Assembly (NCBI GenBank): GCA_041674485.1
Contig: JBAYVP010000286.1
Location: 1 to 6,944 of the forward strand
From: JAGXQV01 sp041674485
GTDB taxonomy: Bacteria > Pseudomonadota > Gammaproteobacteria > Burkholderiales > Sulfuricellaceae
Reading direction: 5' to 3'
DNA length: 6,944 nt
Shown here in pieces: positions 5,821 through 6,944 of the stretch. The stretch's first letter is position 1, and every line of letters begins with the position of its first letter. Both the position numbers and the translations under genes were made by a program. The notes under the pieces are model-generated. The model was given only the letters and a program-made list of their open reading frames with translations, was not told the origin of the DNA and did not search any database.

Positions 5821-6645
5821 ATGTCTACTTACGCCATCGGCGACATCCAGGGTTGTTTTTCCGCTGTGCAGCAACTGCTGCGCGAGATCGGATTCGATTC
5901 GGCGCATGACCGGTTGTGGCTGGTGGGTGACCTGGTCAACCGCGGGCCGGATTCGCTGGCGGTGTTGCGCTGGGCAAAAGGTCTGGGCGAAGCTGCGGTG
6001 ACAGTGCTCGGCAATCACGATTTGCACTTGCTGGCGGTGGCTTACGGCTACGTCAAGGCTTCCAAGCGGGATACTATCGCGCAGGTGCTGGAAGCGTCGG
6101 ACCGGGACGAATTGCTCGACTGGCTGCGCCATCAGCGCCTATTTTACCGCGAAGGTGATTATGCACTGGTGCATGCCGGATTGTTGCCGCAATGGTCGGT
6201 GAAAAAAGCCGCCAAATTGGCCGCCGAAGTTGAGAGCGAGTTGCGCGGCAAGCGCTATCTGCGTTATTTCGAGCATATGTACGGCAACGAGCCGCATGCC
6301 TGGAGCAACGGTTTGCGCGGCATGGATCGCCTGCGCATGATCACCAATGCAATGACCCGGCTGCGTTTTTGCACACCGCAAGGCGAAATGGAATTTGCCC
6401 ACAAGGGGCCGCCGCAAGTGGCGCCGCCCGGCCATGTGCCCTGGTACGAAATCGCGGAGCGCGCCAGCCGCGATACGACGGTTATTTTCGGCCACTGGTC
6501 GGCGCTGGGCTTGACCGTGCGCCAGGATGTGCTGGCGCTGGACACGGGCTGCCTGTGGGGAGGCTGCTTGTCGGCGGTGCGCCTGGAAGACCGCAGGTTG
6601 TTCCAAATATCGTGCAAGGACATGCCGGGCGCAACGCACTGGTAG
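5821..6645 (+). CDS. apaH: Bis(5'-nucleosyl)-tetraphosphatase, symmetrical (Ap4A hydrolase)
   Basis: ApaH splits diadenosine tetraphosphate into two ADP and, in E. coli, also removes Np4-type caps from RNA 5' ends. It is a cytoplasmic metallophosphatase of the PPP family. The frame gives 274 residues, close to the 280 of E. coli. Metal-site motifs in order are GDIQGC (7-12), GDLVNRGPDS (36-45), GNHDLHLL (64-71), HAGLLPQW (118-125), IFGHWS (222-227) and LDTGCLWGG (240-248). RLRMITNAMTRLRFCTPQGE (170-189) is the family's typical middle block. The first motif has Gln where E. coli has His (GDVHGC). I recall GDLQGC-type motifs in other proteobacterial ApaH proteins, including Pseudomonas, so this is probably natural variation. 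The only ribosome-binding candidate is AGGA about ten bases upstream, which belongs to the last unit of the ACTCAGG repeat array. No partner gene of the E. coli surA-ksgA-apaH type is present. Confidence 0.96.
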   Translation: MSTYAIGDIQGCFSAVQQLLREIGFDSAHDRLWLVGDLVNRGPDSLAVLRWAKGLGEAAVTVLGNHDLHLLAVAYGYVKASKRDTIAQVLEASDRDELLDWLRHQRLFYREGDYALVHAGLLPQWSVKKAAKLAAEVESELRGKRYLRYFEHMYGNEPHAWSNGLRGMDRLRMITNAMTRLRFCTPQGEMEFAHKGPPQVAPPGHVPWYEIAERASRDTTVIFGHWSALGLTVRQDVLALDTGCLWGGCLSAVRLEDRRLFQISCKDMPGATHW

Positions 6646-6670
6646 GGCAGGCGCGTATTGTATCGGAGAT

Positions 6671-6800
6671 CAAGCACTGGTGCGGTTCTCTGGGTGATTT
6701 TTTTCACCGCAGAGACGCGGAGAAATATAACGGATGGTGAAACCATACCCTTGCCCTACAAAATCTCTGCGTCTCTGCGGTAAATATTTTTGGTTCCGGC
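6671..6800. repeat. Foldback repeat, copy B (interrupted by group II intron)
   Basis: This is a direct repeat of 2522-2653. The hairpin arms are at 6706-6723 and 6764-6781 and pair over 18 positions, with one G-T (G-U in RNA) pair. On the plus strand the right arm is followed by AAATATTTTT, so it could serve as a terminator for apaH, which ends 25 bases before the repeat. Similarity to copy A stops exactly at GGTTCCGGC (6792-6800), where the group II intron end begins. The left outer end (before CAAGCACTGG) is not conserved with copy A. Confidence 0.85.
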
Positions 6801-6944
6801 GCCGGGTAGCCCGGCGCGGTTACCCGCGCCCAGCCCCCTAAGAACCGTGCATGGGTCTTTCGATCCACACAGCTCAAGCCTCTTCCAAGGCATCTTTCGA
6901 CACCCGGTTACACTCCTGAATTTCCGGCATGATGCTGATACCTA
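6801..6944 (-). mobile_element. Group II intron, 3' end (domains V and VI), continues past the window
   Basis: Read on the minus strand, 6875 down to 6842 is a 34-nucleotide domain V: it starts GAGCTGTG, has a GAAA tetraloop closed by UC/GA, a two-base bulge (UG) and ends CACGGTTC, with the catalytic AGC triad at positions 2-4. One A-C mismatch (positions 12 and 21) interrupts the upper stem. Domain VI follows, with stem GGCGCGG / CCGCGCC closed by a GTAA loop (6813-6830), then GGGCTACCC with a likely bulged branch-point A at 6807. Placing the 3' end at 6801 leaves that A seven bases from the end and coincides with the point where the foldback repeat resumes. The reverse-transcriptase gene and domains I-IV lie beyond the right edge; only a few possible codons of it could be in the window, in an undecided frame. 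Confidence 0.85.
6842..6875 (-). ncRNA. Group II intron catalytic domain V
   Basis: This is the most conserved part of the intron ribozyme, which holds the catalytic metal ions for splicing and retrohoming. The eight-pair lower stem (including G-U and U-G wobbles), the two-base bulge, the upper stem and the GAAA loop can all be drawn directly from the sequence. The A-C mismatch in the upper stem is a mild deviation that could mean either a variant or early decay. Confidence 0.85.

Noticed and set aside
6876..6944. Short minus-strand frames at the right edge as the end of the intron-encoded reverse transcriptase
   Set aside because: Two frames are open to the edge for 11 and 22 codons and neither has recognisable maturase or endonuclease residues, so no choice can be made.

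Overview
The window looks like chromosomal DNA of a betaproteobacterium, most plausibly from the Nitrosomonadales/Gallionellaceae side. This rests on three things: the HslV start (a short MEQYHG-type propeptide before the catalytic Thr), ApaH with a GDIQGC rather than GDVHGC first motif, and a secreted beta-propeller protein with a C-terminal domain type I associate with betaproteobacteria. The taxonomic call is recollection plus inference; there is no rRNA here.

Layout, left to right. Positions 1-700 hold a diverged copy of a small inverted-repeat element, split by a 473-bp IS630-type element whose transposase gene has lost most of its catalytic domain. Positions 701-875 carry no recognisable gene. 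A minus-strand gene (876-2384) encodes a secreted Asp-box beta-propeller protein. Next come a 155-bp foldback repeat (2515-2669) and a minus-strand acylphosphatase gene (2670-2945). An intact 243-bp MITE (2978-3220, with terminal inverted repeats and a 5-bp target duplication) separates that gene from the plus-strand hslV (3430-3963) and hslU (4307-5635). The two protease genes are held 343 bp apart by a large palindrome whose outer 32-bp arms are perfect. After hslU comes an inverted array of 7-8-bp units, then apaH (5821-6645). A second copy of the 2522-2653 repeat follows (6671-6800), and it is interrupted at its far side by the 3' end of a minus-strand group II intron (6801 to the window edge; domains V and VI are visible).

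How the genes work together: HslV is the threonine peptidase and HslU the AAA+ unfoldase of one ATP-dependent protease, and the HslU C-terminus needed for HslV activation is intact. ApaH hydrolyses Ap4A and related nucleotides made under heat and oxidative stress, so hslVU-apaH may form a loose stress and housekeeping cluster. Acylphosphatase and the propeller protein are independent minus-strand units.

The genes are ordinary and apparently intact. What is unusual is the spacer DNA: most gaps are occupied by foldback or mobile elements of at least five kinds, some nested in each other. I see no novel multi-gene system, CRISPR array or defence island.
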